This document shows, in pieces, positions 1-6,802 of a stretch of DNA of 18,800 nucleotides. The stretch lies in contig JACUTO010000010.1 in NCBI GenBank assembly GCA_014859755.1, positions 1 through 18,800 of the forward strand, read 5' to 3'. The DNA is from Candidatus Bathyarchaeota archaeon. GTDB lineage: Archaea > Thermoproteota > Bathyarchaeia > Bathyarchaeales > Bathyarchaeaceae. The position numbers and the translations under genes are program-made. Each line of letters opens with the position of its first letter. The first letter of the stretch is position 1. The notes beneath the pieces are model-generated. The model saw nothing but the letters and a program-made list of their open reading frames with translations, was not told where the DNA came from and made no database searches.

Positions 1-101
1 ACCAGAACACTTCACTTCAAGATGCGTGTGTGCATGTAAACAAATTTTGAGAAAACAATTTATTACCTAACGCATTATAGCGGTAGTGCAAGGAATGAGA
101 G

Positions 102-476
102 ATGACGTTGAAATCGAAGTTCAAGGTTGAAAACCCGGTAGTGTTCCTATTCTCAGTTTTCTACATCATCGCTGGAGCCGTTGAGGTCTTCTACTTAGTG
201 AGCGAAAAATTCGCTGCACCTCCACATATTGGAGTTCTAGGGCTTTTAAGCCTGATCACGGCCTACGGCCTTCTCAAAATGAGAAAATGGTCTGTGCTGC
301 TTGTAGCTGCCCTCTTCTTTTTAGGGATAACTTTTGGCGCAACCACCCTATATAACTCAGTTACATTGCAAACATTTGAAGGCGAGCTGCTATTCCACAC
401 AGCACTGATCGCTTACATGATTATGCTATTAATAGCCTTCGTATATGTAGTGGCGAAAAGGGAAAAATTCGAATAA
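102..476 (+). CDS. Small four-helix membrane protein, function unknown
   Basis: This 124-residue protein is mostly hydrophobic. Four membrane segments can be read at about residues 11-33, 41-58, 62-83 and 97-117, with charged ends (basic N-terminus, KREKFE at the C-terminus). There is no signal peptidase site, catalytic motif or Cys cluster, so I cannot name a family; it resembles the many small archaeal integral membrane proteins of unknown role. The ATG start is preceded by AAGGAATGAG, a modest ribosome binding site, and an AT-rich stretch near 56-66 could be its TATA box. It stands alone on the plus strand and converges with the broken methyltransferase gene. The coding call is good; the function is unknown. 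Confidence 0.7.
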   Translation: MTLKSKFKVENPVVFLFSVFYIIAGAVEVFYLVSEKFAAPPHIGVLGLLSLITAYGLLKMRKWSVLLVAALFFLGITFGATTLYNSVTLQTFEGELLFHTALIAYMIMLLIAFVYVVAKREKFE

Positions 477-530
477 AAGTCAAAAAAGAAAAATTGATGA
501 CGAACGAAGGTTCCGCCGCCGAGCCTAAAA

Positions 531-1154
531 TTATCCTTTTTTAAGTATTAATTCAACTGCGGCAGGGATGTATGGAATTCTATAGAATATCGGAAAAGGG
601 CAAAAACGTCTTATTCTGATAATTTTTAGTTTATGTTTATTTATTATCTGAATGATTTCAGATTCGGATAAGACGGAGATATGTGTTTTGTCTTTGTCTA
701 AGAAACCAAACATTTTTCTAAGACAATTATTTATCGGCGCCGACAAAATTAAGTACCCGCCGCTTTTCAATTTTTTAACCAAGTTTGCGAAACTTTTTTC
801 GAAGGAACATGTATGTTCCAGAACATCGAGAGCAGTGATGCAATCAAACATATCATCAGGATACGATAAGGCTTCTATATTTACAACTCTAAGATCCGCA
901 TTTGGAATTTTCTGCCTGGCTTTTATAATAGCAAATTGAGAAATGTCGCAGCCATGTAATTCGTTGAAAAACGAAGAAACTTCTTTAAGCAACAAACCGA
1001 ACGCACATCCGACATCTAAAAATCAACCTTTAAGTTTTTGATTTTTTATGAAAGAGATCACACTCTTAAACTGTTTAGAGGGGTTTAACTTGTCATAACT
1101 GGAATAATTCTATTTCTTTCCGTAAAAATAATCCTTACCAAACTTCTCGATCAT
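531..1154 (-). pseudogene. Class I SAM-dependent methyltransferase, broken by two in-frame stops
   Basis: One continuous minus-strand frame of 207 codons runs from an ATG at 1152-1154 to TAA at 531-533, but it is interrupted by TAG at 1110-1112 (codon 15) and TGA at 1023-1025 (codon 44). Both sides of each stop read as methyltransferase: a leader with GKDYFYGKK and NYSSYDKLNP, then motif I FLDVGCAFG directly after the TGA, GCDIS (end of strand 2), FDCITALDVLEH, and LKSGGYLILSAP. This is the usual order in Methyltransf_11/23-type enzymes found in glycan and cell-surface gene sets. No frameshift is needed. An intact open frame of 154 codons remains but begins inside the SAM-binding fold, so it would not fold normally. 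The region is visibly more AT-rich than its neighbours, suggesting acquisition and then decay. Stop-codon recoding or assembly error are less likely alternatives. Confidence 0.8.
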
Positions 1155-1171
1155 AATAGTCAACGGAGATT

Positions 1172-1191
1172 ACTATTAAATATTTAAAGAC
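1172..1191 (-). promoter_or_regulatory. TATA-like promoter of the decayed methyltransferase
   Basis: On the minus strand the AT-rich block CTTTAAATATTTAATAG lies about 20-35 nt before the ATG at 1154. Its core, at 1176-1187, is a perfect 12-bp palindrome (TTAAATATTTAA). The spacing fits an archaeal TATA box with a very short or absent leader. It appears preserved although the gene is broken. Confidence 0.4.
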
Positions 1192-1225
1192 TTGCGCGCG
1201 CATGGTTGTCTTCCATGGACGCCTT

Positions 1226-2305
1226 TTATCGTTCCCGTTTTCCGGTTATGAAGTCTTCCACCCATTGTCTCGCCACATCATCTGGAACCTGAACTGGCGG
1301 ATGCTTGAAGGCGTAGGAAGAGATGCTTGTTAACGGACCACCTACTCCCCTATCGAGAGCCAGTTTTACTGCTCTTATGACGTCGATGACGACTCCAGCG
1401 CTGTTAGGGGAGTCTTCCACCTCCAGTTTCGCCTTGACCGTAACCGGTTGATTCCCAAACTTCTTGCCCTTGATATAGACGTAGCAGATTTTTTTGTCGC
1501 CGAGGAAGGGAACGTAGTCTGATGGTCCTATTCTAGTCGGAACCTCGTAGGGAACCAAACTCGTAACTGCTTCAGTTTTGCTTATCCGTTTGGTTTTCAG
1601 CCGTTCCTCAACGGTCATGTTTTCAAAGTCGGTGTTTCCCCCAAGATTCAGCTGATAGGTCTCCTCCACTGCAATTCCCCTATCTACACACAGTTTAATC
1701 AAGTTTCGGTGGAGAATCGTGGCTCCGAGCTGGCTTTTCACGTCGTCGCCCGCCACTGGCAGTCGCTTTTCCTCAAACCGTTTGCTCCAAGAATTGTTGG
1801 AAGCAATAAACTCGGGTATGCAGTTCACAAAGGCACAGCCCGCGTCTAGGGCTGCTTGAGCGTAGTGACGCGCAGCTTTGTAGCTTCCCACGGGTAGAAA
1901 ATTTACCAGCATGTCGGCTTCAGATTCTCTAAGCATCTCAGCCGCATCTACTGGCTTCGTCTCCTTCTCGTTGTAGATTTGGAAGGATTCCCTCATGTGA
2001 GGGGCAACTCCGTCGAGAATAGGGCTTGAAAGAACTTTCACGTTAAGATTGGGCACTTCTGCGAACTTGGCGCAAACATTTGGCTCTATGAAAACAGCTT
2101 CTCCTAAGTCTCTTCCAATCTTTCTTTTGTTCACTTCGAAGGCTGTCACAAACTTTATGTCGCCAATGTGGTAGCCTCCGAAGTTGACGTGCATAAGTCC
2201 AGGAACCTTCTCCTCTTCCGCTACCTTCTTGTAATATTCGACTCCCTGAACAAGGGCTGAAGCACAGTTACCCACTCCGGCGATGGCAACTCGGATGTCT
2301 GGCAA
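1226..2305 (-). CDS. ino1: Myo-inositol-1-phosphate synthase
   Basis: The enzyme converts glucose 6-phosphate to 1D-myo-inositol 3-phosphate (inositol 1-phosphate) with an internal NAD+ redox cycle, in the cytoplasm. In archaea the product feeds inositol phospholipids and, in some species, di-myo-inositol phosphate. The 359 residues match the short bacterial/archaeal form. The N-terminal Rossmann loop is AGVGNCASAL (residues 9-18). The central part carries NFLPVGS, FVNCIPEFIAS and PVAGDDVKSQLGATILHR (about 184-201), and later LNLGGNTDFENM and KLEVEDSPNSAGVVIDVIR, all signatures of the family. The start is a TTG: on the minus strand GGAGG sits 6 nt upstream of TTG CCA GAC, and the Rossmann strand begins only five residues in. 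It is a single gene, divergent from the small gene at 2419. Confidence 0.95.
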   Translation of the reverse strand: MPDIRVAIAGVGNCASALVQGVEYYKKVAEEEKVPGLMHVNFGGYHIGDIKFVTAFEVNKRKIGRDLGEAVFIEPNVCAKFAEVPNLNVKVLSSPILDGVAPHMRESFQIYNEKETKPVDAAEMLRESEADMLVNFLPVGSYKAARHYAQAALDAGCAFVNCIPEFIASNNSWSKRFEEKRLPVAGDDVKSQLGATILHRNLIKLCVDRGIAVEETYQLNLGGNTDFENMTVEERLKTKRISKTEAVTSLVPYEVPTRIGPSDYVPFLGDKKICYVYIKGKKFGNQPVTVKAKLEVEDSPNSAGVVIDVIRAVKLALDRGVGGPLTSISSYAFKHPPVQVPDDVARQWVEDFITGKRER

Positions 2306-2418
2306 ACAGATTCCTCCATAGCGTAGTCAACTAATTTCGTTACCGTCTCACAAGCGCTTTATTACCCAAATTCTTATTTAATTTATTCACGACAAGAGTG
2401 CAGACGGAAGTATGAGAT
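2306..2418. promoter_or_regulatory. Divergent promoter region between ino1 and the gene at 2419
   Basis: The AT-rich core at 2374-2387 (TTATTTAATTTATT) is placed about 30-45 nt before the plus-strand start, as expected for a TATA box plus short leader. For ino1, the minus-strand TAATAAAG near 2358-2365 is the better candidate. The minus-strand GGAGG next to the ino1 TTG start lies at about 2312-2316. Assigned by eye only. Confidence 0.4.
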
Positions 2419-2781
2419 ATGAAAGATCCGACTATTAAAAGTGAACCCTTCAAAGAAATCGTAATCTTGGAACACACTCGATTTCCAACCATCGACCACT
2501 TGGCACGCTTTGCTAACATCGCTGCCGGAGGGAAAACAACGGGCGTCTACTGGGCAAATGGAGTGGCCTTTGTCTATTACCCTTTACCCACAACAACCGA
2601 GATAGCCGCGAAGGCCCTGATCGAAGAAAAAAAAGTGTACTGGGCCTTCGTAAGTTACGCCCTCATGCCTGAATACCGCCCACTAATAGAGACCAAAGAG
2701 AGGATCATTGTGCCCGTTATCGACATGTCCACGAGTCCCCTGTTTCAAAACGTTGCTCAATGGTTAAAAAAACAGGGTTGA
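2419..2781 (+). CDS. Small conserved-looking protein of unknown function
   Basis: The 120-residue product is soluble, with no membrane segment and no cysteine. The sequence reads as an alternating alpha/beta domain: a strand at KEIVILEH, a helix at IDHLARFANIA, strands at TTGVYWANGVAFVYYPL, a helix at TEIAAKALIEE, and strands at VYWAFVSYA and RIIVPVIDM. I do not recognise the family. The ATG at 2419 follows GGAAG at about 10 nt; an ATG at 2412 is out of frame. Its last 25 bases overlap the 3' end of the convergent DUF166 gene, so the two messages are antisense to each other at their ends. The coding call rests on the length, good codon structure and a promoter-like upstream region. Confidence 0.65.
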   Translation: MKDPTIKSEPFKEIVILEHTRFPTIDHLARFANIAAGGKTTGVYWANGVAFVYYPLPTTTEIAAKALIEEKKVYWAFVSYALMPEYRPLIETKERIIVPVIDMSTSPLFQNVAQWLKKQG

Positions 2782-3545
2782 GTTTCGCCTTTCCGCCGTT
2801 TACGTCCCCTTTCTATGGCGCCTTTCACAGCTTCACGGATGTTGTAGCCAGCTATGTGAAGGATAGGCTCATTGAATTCTGGGTCTATGTCCATACTTGC
2901 TGTGCAGGGGTATGCGTGATGAGCCACAGCCACCGTGTCCTCTATCTGAGAAATCCTAGACCATTTTATCTTTTCAACAACGTACCACGTGGAACCGCAG
3001 GGCGCACTCCTAATAACCCATGCATCAGAAATCATGTCATCGGTAACCACCACTTCCACCAAGGGCTTCCCTATCCTGTACCGCTTCACGAAACCGTCAA
3101 TAACCGGCTTCTCACTCTCCTCTAAAGAACAGAAGGGCTTTGGAAAAGCATGTTCCACGCCAGCCTCGTCTAGTTCTTCTTCAAGCTGCCTTCTGAGGCC
3201 AGTGGGACACCACTTTCTGTTCTCAATAGGCACTACAACAGCTTTCGCGTTTGTTCTCTTAACTATAGTTGGGATTGCTGACAGCAAATCCGGATGCATT
3301 CCAATTGCGAGTATCACGTCACAGTTGGGCAGACGTTCTGGTAGATATTTCTCAGGTTCTTCGATGAAAGGCGGCAGATTTTCAGGCATTTTATCTATCC
3401 CGTAGATGTCTTGGGCAAAGGAGCCGTATAGCTGTCTACAGTATGAGCATGTTAGACTGCAGGATTGACAGAACGTAGACAAATTACACAGATTCCCCAC
3501 AACGCGTTCAGCGTATTCATCTCCGTAAATGATGTAGAGGTGCAT
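2757..3545 (-). CDS. DUF166 family Cys-rich protein
   Basis: This looks like an archaeal DUF166 (COG1810-type) protein, a family of unknown biochemistry that occasionally carries a doubtful thymidylate synthase label. I place the start at the ATG at 3543-3545 (262 residues), because family members begin directly with the strand seen in MHLYIIYGDEYAERVVGNL; AAGGA lies about 9 nt upstream. The ATG at 3578 would add 11 residues not typical of the family. Just after the first strand is a cysteine cluster at residues 20, 26, 29, 33 and 36 (CxxCxxxCxxC at 26-36), which could bind a metal or Fe-S cluster. Later conserved pieces are DVILAIGMHPDLL, VVPIENRKWCPTGLRRQLEEEL, SAPCGSTWYV and HHAYPCTASM. 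Because a genuine ThyA lies at 13937, this gene is unlikely to be the main thymidylate synthase. Confidence 0.75.
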   Translation of the reverse strand: MHLYIIYGDEYAERVVGNLCNLSTFCQSCSLTCSYCRQLYGSFAQDIYGIDKMPENLPPFIEEPEKYLPERLPNCDVILAIGMHPDLLSAIPTIVKRTNAKAVVVPIENRKWCPTGLRRQLEEELDEAGVEHAFPKPFCSLEESEKPVIDGFVKRYRIGKPLVEVVVTDDMISDAWVIRSAPCGSTWYVVEKIKWSRISQIEDTVAVAHHAYPCTASMDIDPEFNEPILHIAGYNIREAVKGAIERGRKRRKGETQPCFFNH

Positions 3546-3591
3546 AGCTTGACGTCCTTGATGAAGATGCAAAAACATCTAAGTGTTGTTT

Positions 3592-5079
3592 TTAAAGATT
3601 CTGGAAAAACGTCGTTAGATACTGCTCAAAGCGTCCACACTTCTTAAGGTAGAGTCCATAGTTAACGAGGGCAACCATGGCTCGAGCCGCGTCCTCTGGC
3701 GAGAAATAGGCGGGAACCCTTAGCTTGTCAAATCTCGAACGGATGTGTAGCGCCATTTCGGTTTCGCCTATGTCACAGGCCACAACGGGTTTGGTATGGT
3801 TTTTCGCCAAGTTTGCCACTCGGTCGACGAAATCCTCTTGTAAGGCTGGAAGATGATGCATCCCCAGCACGATGATGCCGTGGATTTCAGAGTCTTCGAG
3901 AAGTATTTTGGTGCCGTACTCAAACATTTCAGAAGTTGCTGAGCCTGTGAGGTCAACTGGGTTTAGGTTGGTTGAAAAAGGCGGAATTTTGCCTTCTCTT
4001 TTCAGTTCCTCAAACTTCTGAATTGTCTCATCCGAAAGCTTTTGTACGTTCAATCCTCTCGCCACACACTCGTCAACCGCCATTATGCCAGGTCCGCCAG
4101 CGTCTGTGATTACTGCAACGTTTTTTCCAGCTGCTGGAGGTTGAAAAGCTAATGCTTTGCCCATGTCAAAAAATTCTTCCATGTCTCTTGCCCTTAGGAT
4201 GCCGACCTGCATGAAAACGCTGTCGTAGATTTTGTCAGAGCCTGCTATGGCTCCTGTGTGAGACACAGCTGCTCTAGCTCCAGCCTCAGTTTTTCCTGAC
4301 TTTAAAGCAACAATGGGCTTCCTCTGTGTAACCTCCTTCGCAACTTCCATAAACTCCCTTCCCGCATCTATACTCTCAGCATAGAAGAGAATGACCCGCG
4401 TTCTCTCGTCCTGCAAAAGATAGCTAAACATCTCCGGCTCGTCAACGTCACATTTGTTCCCAAAACTCACAAACTTACTTATGCCCAGCTGCTTGCCAGT
4501 TAGATAGTCCAGCGCTGCGACGCCGAAGGCACCGCTCTGGGTAACGATGGCTATGTGACCCGACATGGGACGGGGTGTTCCGACCACTTCGTCTCCTGTG
4601 GTGAGAATCTTAGTTTCGGGCAGGAAAAGCATGTCTACGCCGGTTTGAGAATCGTAGACACCGAGGCAATTGGGACCAAGCACTCGAATTCCCGCGTTTT
4701 TGGCAATTGTCTTTACTTGTTCCTCGAGGTCGTGGTTTCCCACTTCACTGAACCCGGCGCTGATTATTACAGCCGCTTTTACGCCCTTTGCGGCGGATTC
4801 TTTCATAACCTGTGGAACAACTTTGGCGGGAACAACTATGACGACTAATTCGATTTTCTCATCGATTTCTGTGATGGAGGAGTGACACGTGTAACCGAGA
4901 ATAGTTTTTTCGTGGGGATTGATCGGGTACAGTTCTCCCCTAAAGATGCCTCTTCGCTTGTTGTCAACAAAGTTCTTGAAGATGACGTGTCCCGCCTTCA
5001 TGATCCTGCGGGAGGCGCCTACAACAGCGACCGACCGAGGTTCAAAAAATATGTGCATCTGCTCAACAATTGATTCCAT
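3592..5079 (-). CDS. ADP-forming acyl-CoA (acetyl-CoA) synthetase, alpha subunit type
   Basis: The protein belongs to the NDP-forming acyl-CoA synthetase superfamily (acetyl-CoA + ADP + Pi to acetate + ATP + CoA in archaea, or the reverse). The order is a CoA-binding Rossmann domain (SVAVVGASRR, about 16-25; YPINP; LVVIVVPAKVV; RVLGPNCLGV, about 132-141), a succinyl-CoA-synthetase-like domain (IAIVTQSGAFG, about 177-186; SFGNKCDVDE), the loop AAVSHTGAIAGSD with the phosphorylated histidine expected at His274, then a second CoA-ligase domain (VAVITDAGGPGIMAVDE; NPVDLTGSA; GIIVLGMHH). At 495 residues it matches an alpha subunit. The ATP-grasp beta part is absent both from its C-terminus and from this window, so a separate beta subunit must be encoded elsewhere for ATP formation. 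The ATG at 5079 has GAAGGGAAG upstream; the Met at codon 8 is possible. Substrate preference cannot be read. Confidence 0.9.
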   Translation of the reverse strand: MESIVEQMHIFFEPRSVAVVGASRRIMKAGHVIFKNFVDNKRRGIFRGELYPINPHEKTILGYTCHSSITEIDEKIELVVIVVPAKVVPQVMKESAAKGVKAAVIISAGFSEVGNHDLEEQVKTIAKNAGIRVLGPNCLGVYDSQTGVDMLFLPETKILTTGDEVVGTPRPMSGHIAIVTQSGAFGVAALDYLTGKQLGISKFVSFGNKCDVDEPEMFSYLLQDERTRVILFYAESIDAGREFMEVAKEVTQRKPIVALKSGKTEAGARAAVSHTGAIAGSDKIYDSVFMQVGILRARDMEEFFDMGKALAFQPPAAGKNVAVITDAGGPGIMAVDECVARGLNVQKLSDETIQKFEELKREGKIPPFSTNLNPVDLTGSATSEMFEYGTKILLEDSEIHGIIVLGMHHLPALQEDFVDRVANLAKNHTKPVVACDIGETEMALHIRSRFDKLRVPAYFSPEDAARAMVALVNYGLYLKKCGRFEQYLTTFFQNL

Positions 5080-5123
5080 TTCTCTTCCCTTCAGAATTTA
5101 GATAAACTTGGGCAAATAACTTC

Positions 5124-5972
5124 TCATTCACGCTTGGGTCTTATAATAACTATGGGTTGGTGTTTCATCTCATCAAGCATTTCCCAAGTCACACCAGTCA
5201 AGGTAACTCTGAAGGTTTTTGCCATATCCCAAACAGTTCTTCCAGCGCCAGAGCCTCGAGATCGATTAGCTATCTTGGCGATTTCAATGGCTCCTTCAGT
5301 TGTTATTTGAGAACCAGCAACTGCCAGCGGAGTGGCTCTTTTTTCCAACTTGAGGAATCTTCCCGCCACGTAGGCGAGGAATCCTCCAAAGGAATGTATT
5401 CCTTTGAGGGGTTTTGGGCGAGGAGTGAAGTGGAATCCTTTTAGAGAATAAGTCTTGTCGGTGTCCACGATTACGACGGTGACTTTCTTGCCCAGCTTAG
5501 ATTTGATTTGTTTCTGGATTTTCTTTGCTATTTGTTGGGCGTTTTTTAGAGGAAGGCTGACGTAGGAGTAGGGCAGGTTGCTTCCGTCGATGGCTCCCTC
5601 TGACCCCTGCAGCAAGGCTTGCAAAAAACCGCCGTGTTCTAGTGCTACCTGCTTGTGAGCGCTTCCTTCTTCTATTGGGTACGCTCGAAGGCGCTTGATA
5701 GTCCTTTTTCTTAGATGGCAGAGTGGTCCGAGAATGTAGGGCCAGACAAAACGCATCCAATATTTGGCTAGAAAACGCGCAAACCTGCTTGGCTGAACAA
5801 CACTTTCGTCAATTATGTTGCCCAGCGCTGTGGAAATAGCTTTTTCAGAGATTGTTACAAAATCTCCGTCTTCTACTTTGTTTTCTATGGCTCTAACTAC
5901 TTGTTTAAGGTAGTCTTCTCCTTGTCTCCAATATCGCGTCGTAACCGCAACCGCTTTATATTTGTTAACCAC
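5124..5972 (-). CDS. CofE-like protein (coenzyme F420-0:L-glutamate ligase family)
   Basis: Members of this family add glutamate to F420-0 using GTP. The 282-residue product resembles COG1478-type proteins: an N-terminal strand and helix (KAVAVTTRYWRQGEDYLKQVV), the loop DGDFVTISEKAISTALGNIID corresponding to the VVxSxKxVSxxEG region of CofE, then EGAIDGSNLPYSYVSLPL, VTVVIVDTDKTY (a likely metal/nucleotide acidic site), and near the C-terminus AGSQITTEGAIEIAKIANRSRG. A basic stretch around residues 60-100 (ARFLAKYWMRFVWPYILG, LRKRTIKRLRAYP) is longer than I expect in classical CofE, so it may be a divergent paralogue acting on another acceptor. The start is taken as GTG at 5970-5972, giving the first beta strand five residues in; no strong ribosome binding site is visible, so the message may be leaderless. 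It is separated by 44 nt from the acyl-CoA synthetase gene downstream, possibly one transcript. Confidence 0.65.
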   Translation of the reverse strand: MVNKYKAVAVTTRYWRQGEDYLKQVVRAIENKVEDGDFVTISEKAISTALGNIIDESVVQPSRFARFLAKYWMRFVWPYILGPLCHLRKRTIKRLRAYPIEEGSAHKQVALEHGGFLQALLQGSEGAIDGSNLPYSYVSLPLKNAQQIAKKIQKQIKSKLGKKVTVVIVDTDKTYSLKGFHFTPRPKPLKGIHSFGGFLAYVAGRFLKLEKRATPLAVAGSQITTEGAIEIAKIANRSRGSGAGRTVWDMAKTFRVTLTGVTWEMLDEMKHQPIVIIRPKRE

Positions 5973-6101
5973 TTTGCATCACGAGTGTCTCTAGTGCCGC
6001 CTTTCTAAGCATTTATCCGAAATAAATACGTAGTATTCCCTGATTAATGTACAACTCTGACACAACCGTAAAAAAGGAGGCTTGGGAGGAGCCGAGTTAA
6101 C
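5973..6101. promoter_or_regulatory. Divergent intergenic region, CofE-like / ferredoxin-like
   Basis: TATTTATTTC on the minus strand (about 6018-6027) is a possible TATA box for the CofE-like gene. On the plus side two purine-rich sites, AAAAAGGAGG (6071-6080) and GGGAGGAG (6084-6091), precede the ATG at 6102; the second, about 11 nt away, is the likely ribosome binding site. Confidence 0.35.
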
Positions 6102-6569
6102 ATGTCTGAAAAAACCGAAAATTCAGGCGCGAACATTTATGATCTCCTCCTACAAGCTTCCGAGAAGAAAGAGAAGGAAAAGAAGGAGAAAAGAGCTGAG
6201 CTTCTCAAGTCAATGGGAGTAAAAGAATACTTCGAAGAGGGAAGCATAGAGATCGACATGAGAACTTGCAAGGGGATAGAGTGCAATTTATGCGTGAAAG
6301 CATGCCCCACCAACGCCCTCTACTGGAAAGCTGGAGAAATCGGCATCGTCGAAGATTTATGTGTCTATTGCACAGCCTGCGTCTTCAACTGCATCGTAGA
6401 CAACTGTATCCGTGTCCGCAGAAAGCGCCCCAACAGCAAAGTAGAAGAGTTTAGCACGCCAAGAGACGTTTTGAGTCTTCTGCACAACATTAACTCCAAG
6501 AAAAGATGTGATAGGTTGAAGTCGATTTTCCCAACCGCGGAAAAGTATCTTAAACGATACGGCGAATGA
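6102..6569 (+). CDS. Ferredoxin-like protein with two [4Fe-4S] cluster motifs
   Basis: The 155-residue protein is a probable cytoplasmic electron carrier or small subunit of an oxidoreductase. An N-terminal highly charged helix (about residues 11-38, rich in Lys/Glu) precedes the cluster domain. The first motif is Cys56-x4-Cys61-x2-Cys64-x3-Cys68-Pro, with one longer spacing than the standard CxxCxxCxxxCP. The second is Cys87-x2-Cys90-x2-Cys93-x3-Cys97, with an extra Cys102 and no proline after Cys97. A basic tail of about 50 residues follows. It ends near, and faces, the cdh operon, which suggests but does not prove that it serves ACDS. A run of six T at 6589-6594 about 20 nt after the stop could end its transcript. 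The partner is unknown. Confidence 0.85.
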   Translation: MSEKTENSGANIYDLLLQASEKKEKEKKEKRAELLKSMGVKEYFEEGSIEIDMRTCKGIECNLCVKACPTNALYWKAGEIGIVEDLCVYCTACVFNCIVDNCIRVRRKRPNSKVEEFSTPRDVLSLLHNINSKKRCDRLKSIFPTAEKYLKRYGE

Positions 6570-6587
6570 CTTGGTTAAAGTCCACAA

Positions 6588-6595
6588 GTTTTTTA
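6588..6595 (+). terminator. Possible oligo-T terminator after the ferredoxin-like gene
   Basis: Six consecutive T residues on the plus strand lie 20-25 nt beyond the stop codon of the ferredoxin-like gene, the type of signal that ends archaeal transcripts. No stem-loop is needed or seen. Confidence 0.3.
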
Positions 6596-6596
6596 A

Positions 6597-6800
6597 TTCT
6601 CAATGCGCGCGCCAAACATCGAATCTCCGGATTTCGTGAAGCGATTTATCGAGAAAGCTAAAGTGGCGGCTATGTCCGGAACCGCCTTCTCCATGAGGGA
6701 AGAAAAACATGCTCGAATCTCCTGTGCTAACTCCATGGAAAAGATTTCAGAAGCCATGGATAGGGTTCAGAGAGTGGTTAGGCAAATCATGAAGTTCTAA
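6597..6800 (+). pseudogene. C-terminal remnant of a class I/II PLP-dependent aminotransferase
   Basis: An open frame of 65 codons from ATG 6603 reads like the last sixth of an aspartate/aromatic-type aminotransferase. The similar pieces are SMRAPNIES (compare the family's FYxFPNI), FVKRFIEKAKVAAMSGTAFS (compare EEAKVAVVPGSAFG) and HARISCANSMEKISEAMDRVQRVV (compare VRISYATSYEKLEEAMERI). The arginine of RIS is the one that binds the substrate carboxylate. Everything before it is missing: a TAA at 6594-6596 precedes the homologous stretch, and upstream lies the ferredoxin-like gene. The lysine-bearing PLP domain is gone, so it cannot be an enzyme. The spacer between PNIES and FVKRF is also shorter than usual. 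I read it as the stump left by a deletion. Its stop is two bases from the cdhE stop, facing it. Confidence 0.7.
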
Positions 6801-6802
6801 GA

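Noticed and set aside
652..939. Plus-strand open frame of 95 codons
   Set aside because: It lies entirely antisense to the methyltransferase frame, whose motifs are clear; its translation has no recognisable domain.
1110..1112. TAG read as pyrrolysine in the methyltransferase
   Set aside because: A TGA interrupts the same frame 28 codons later, and the family does not use Pyl; a pseudogene is simpler.
1194..1201. GCGCGCGC run near 1200
   Set aside because: Short alternating GC stretch with no matching structure around it; no Z-DNA or operator claim can be supported.
3546..3578. Upstream ATG for the DUF166 gene at 3578
   Set aside because: The extra 11 residues precede the conserved first beta strand, and a purine-rich site supports the 3545 start instead.
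4555..5101. Plus-strand open frames opposite the acyl-CoA synthetase
   Set aside because: They are shadows of the strongly conserved minus-strand coding sequence.
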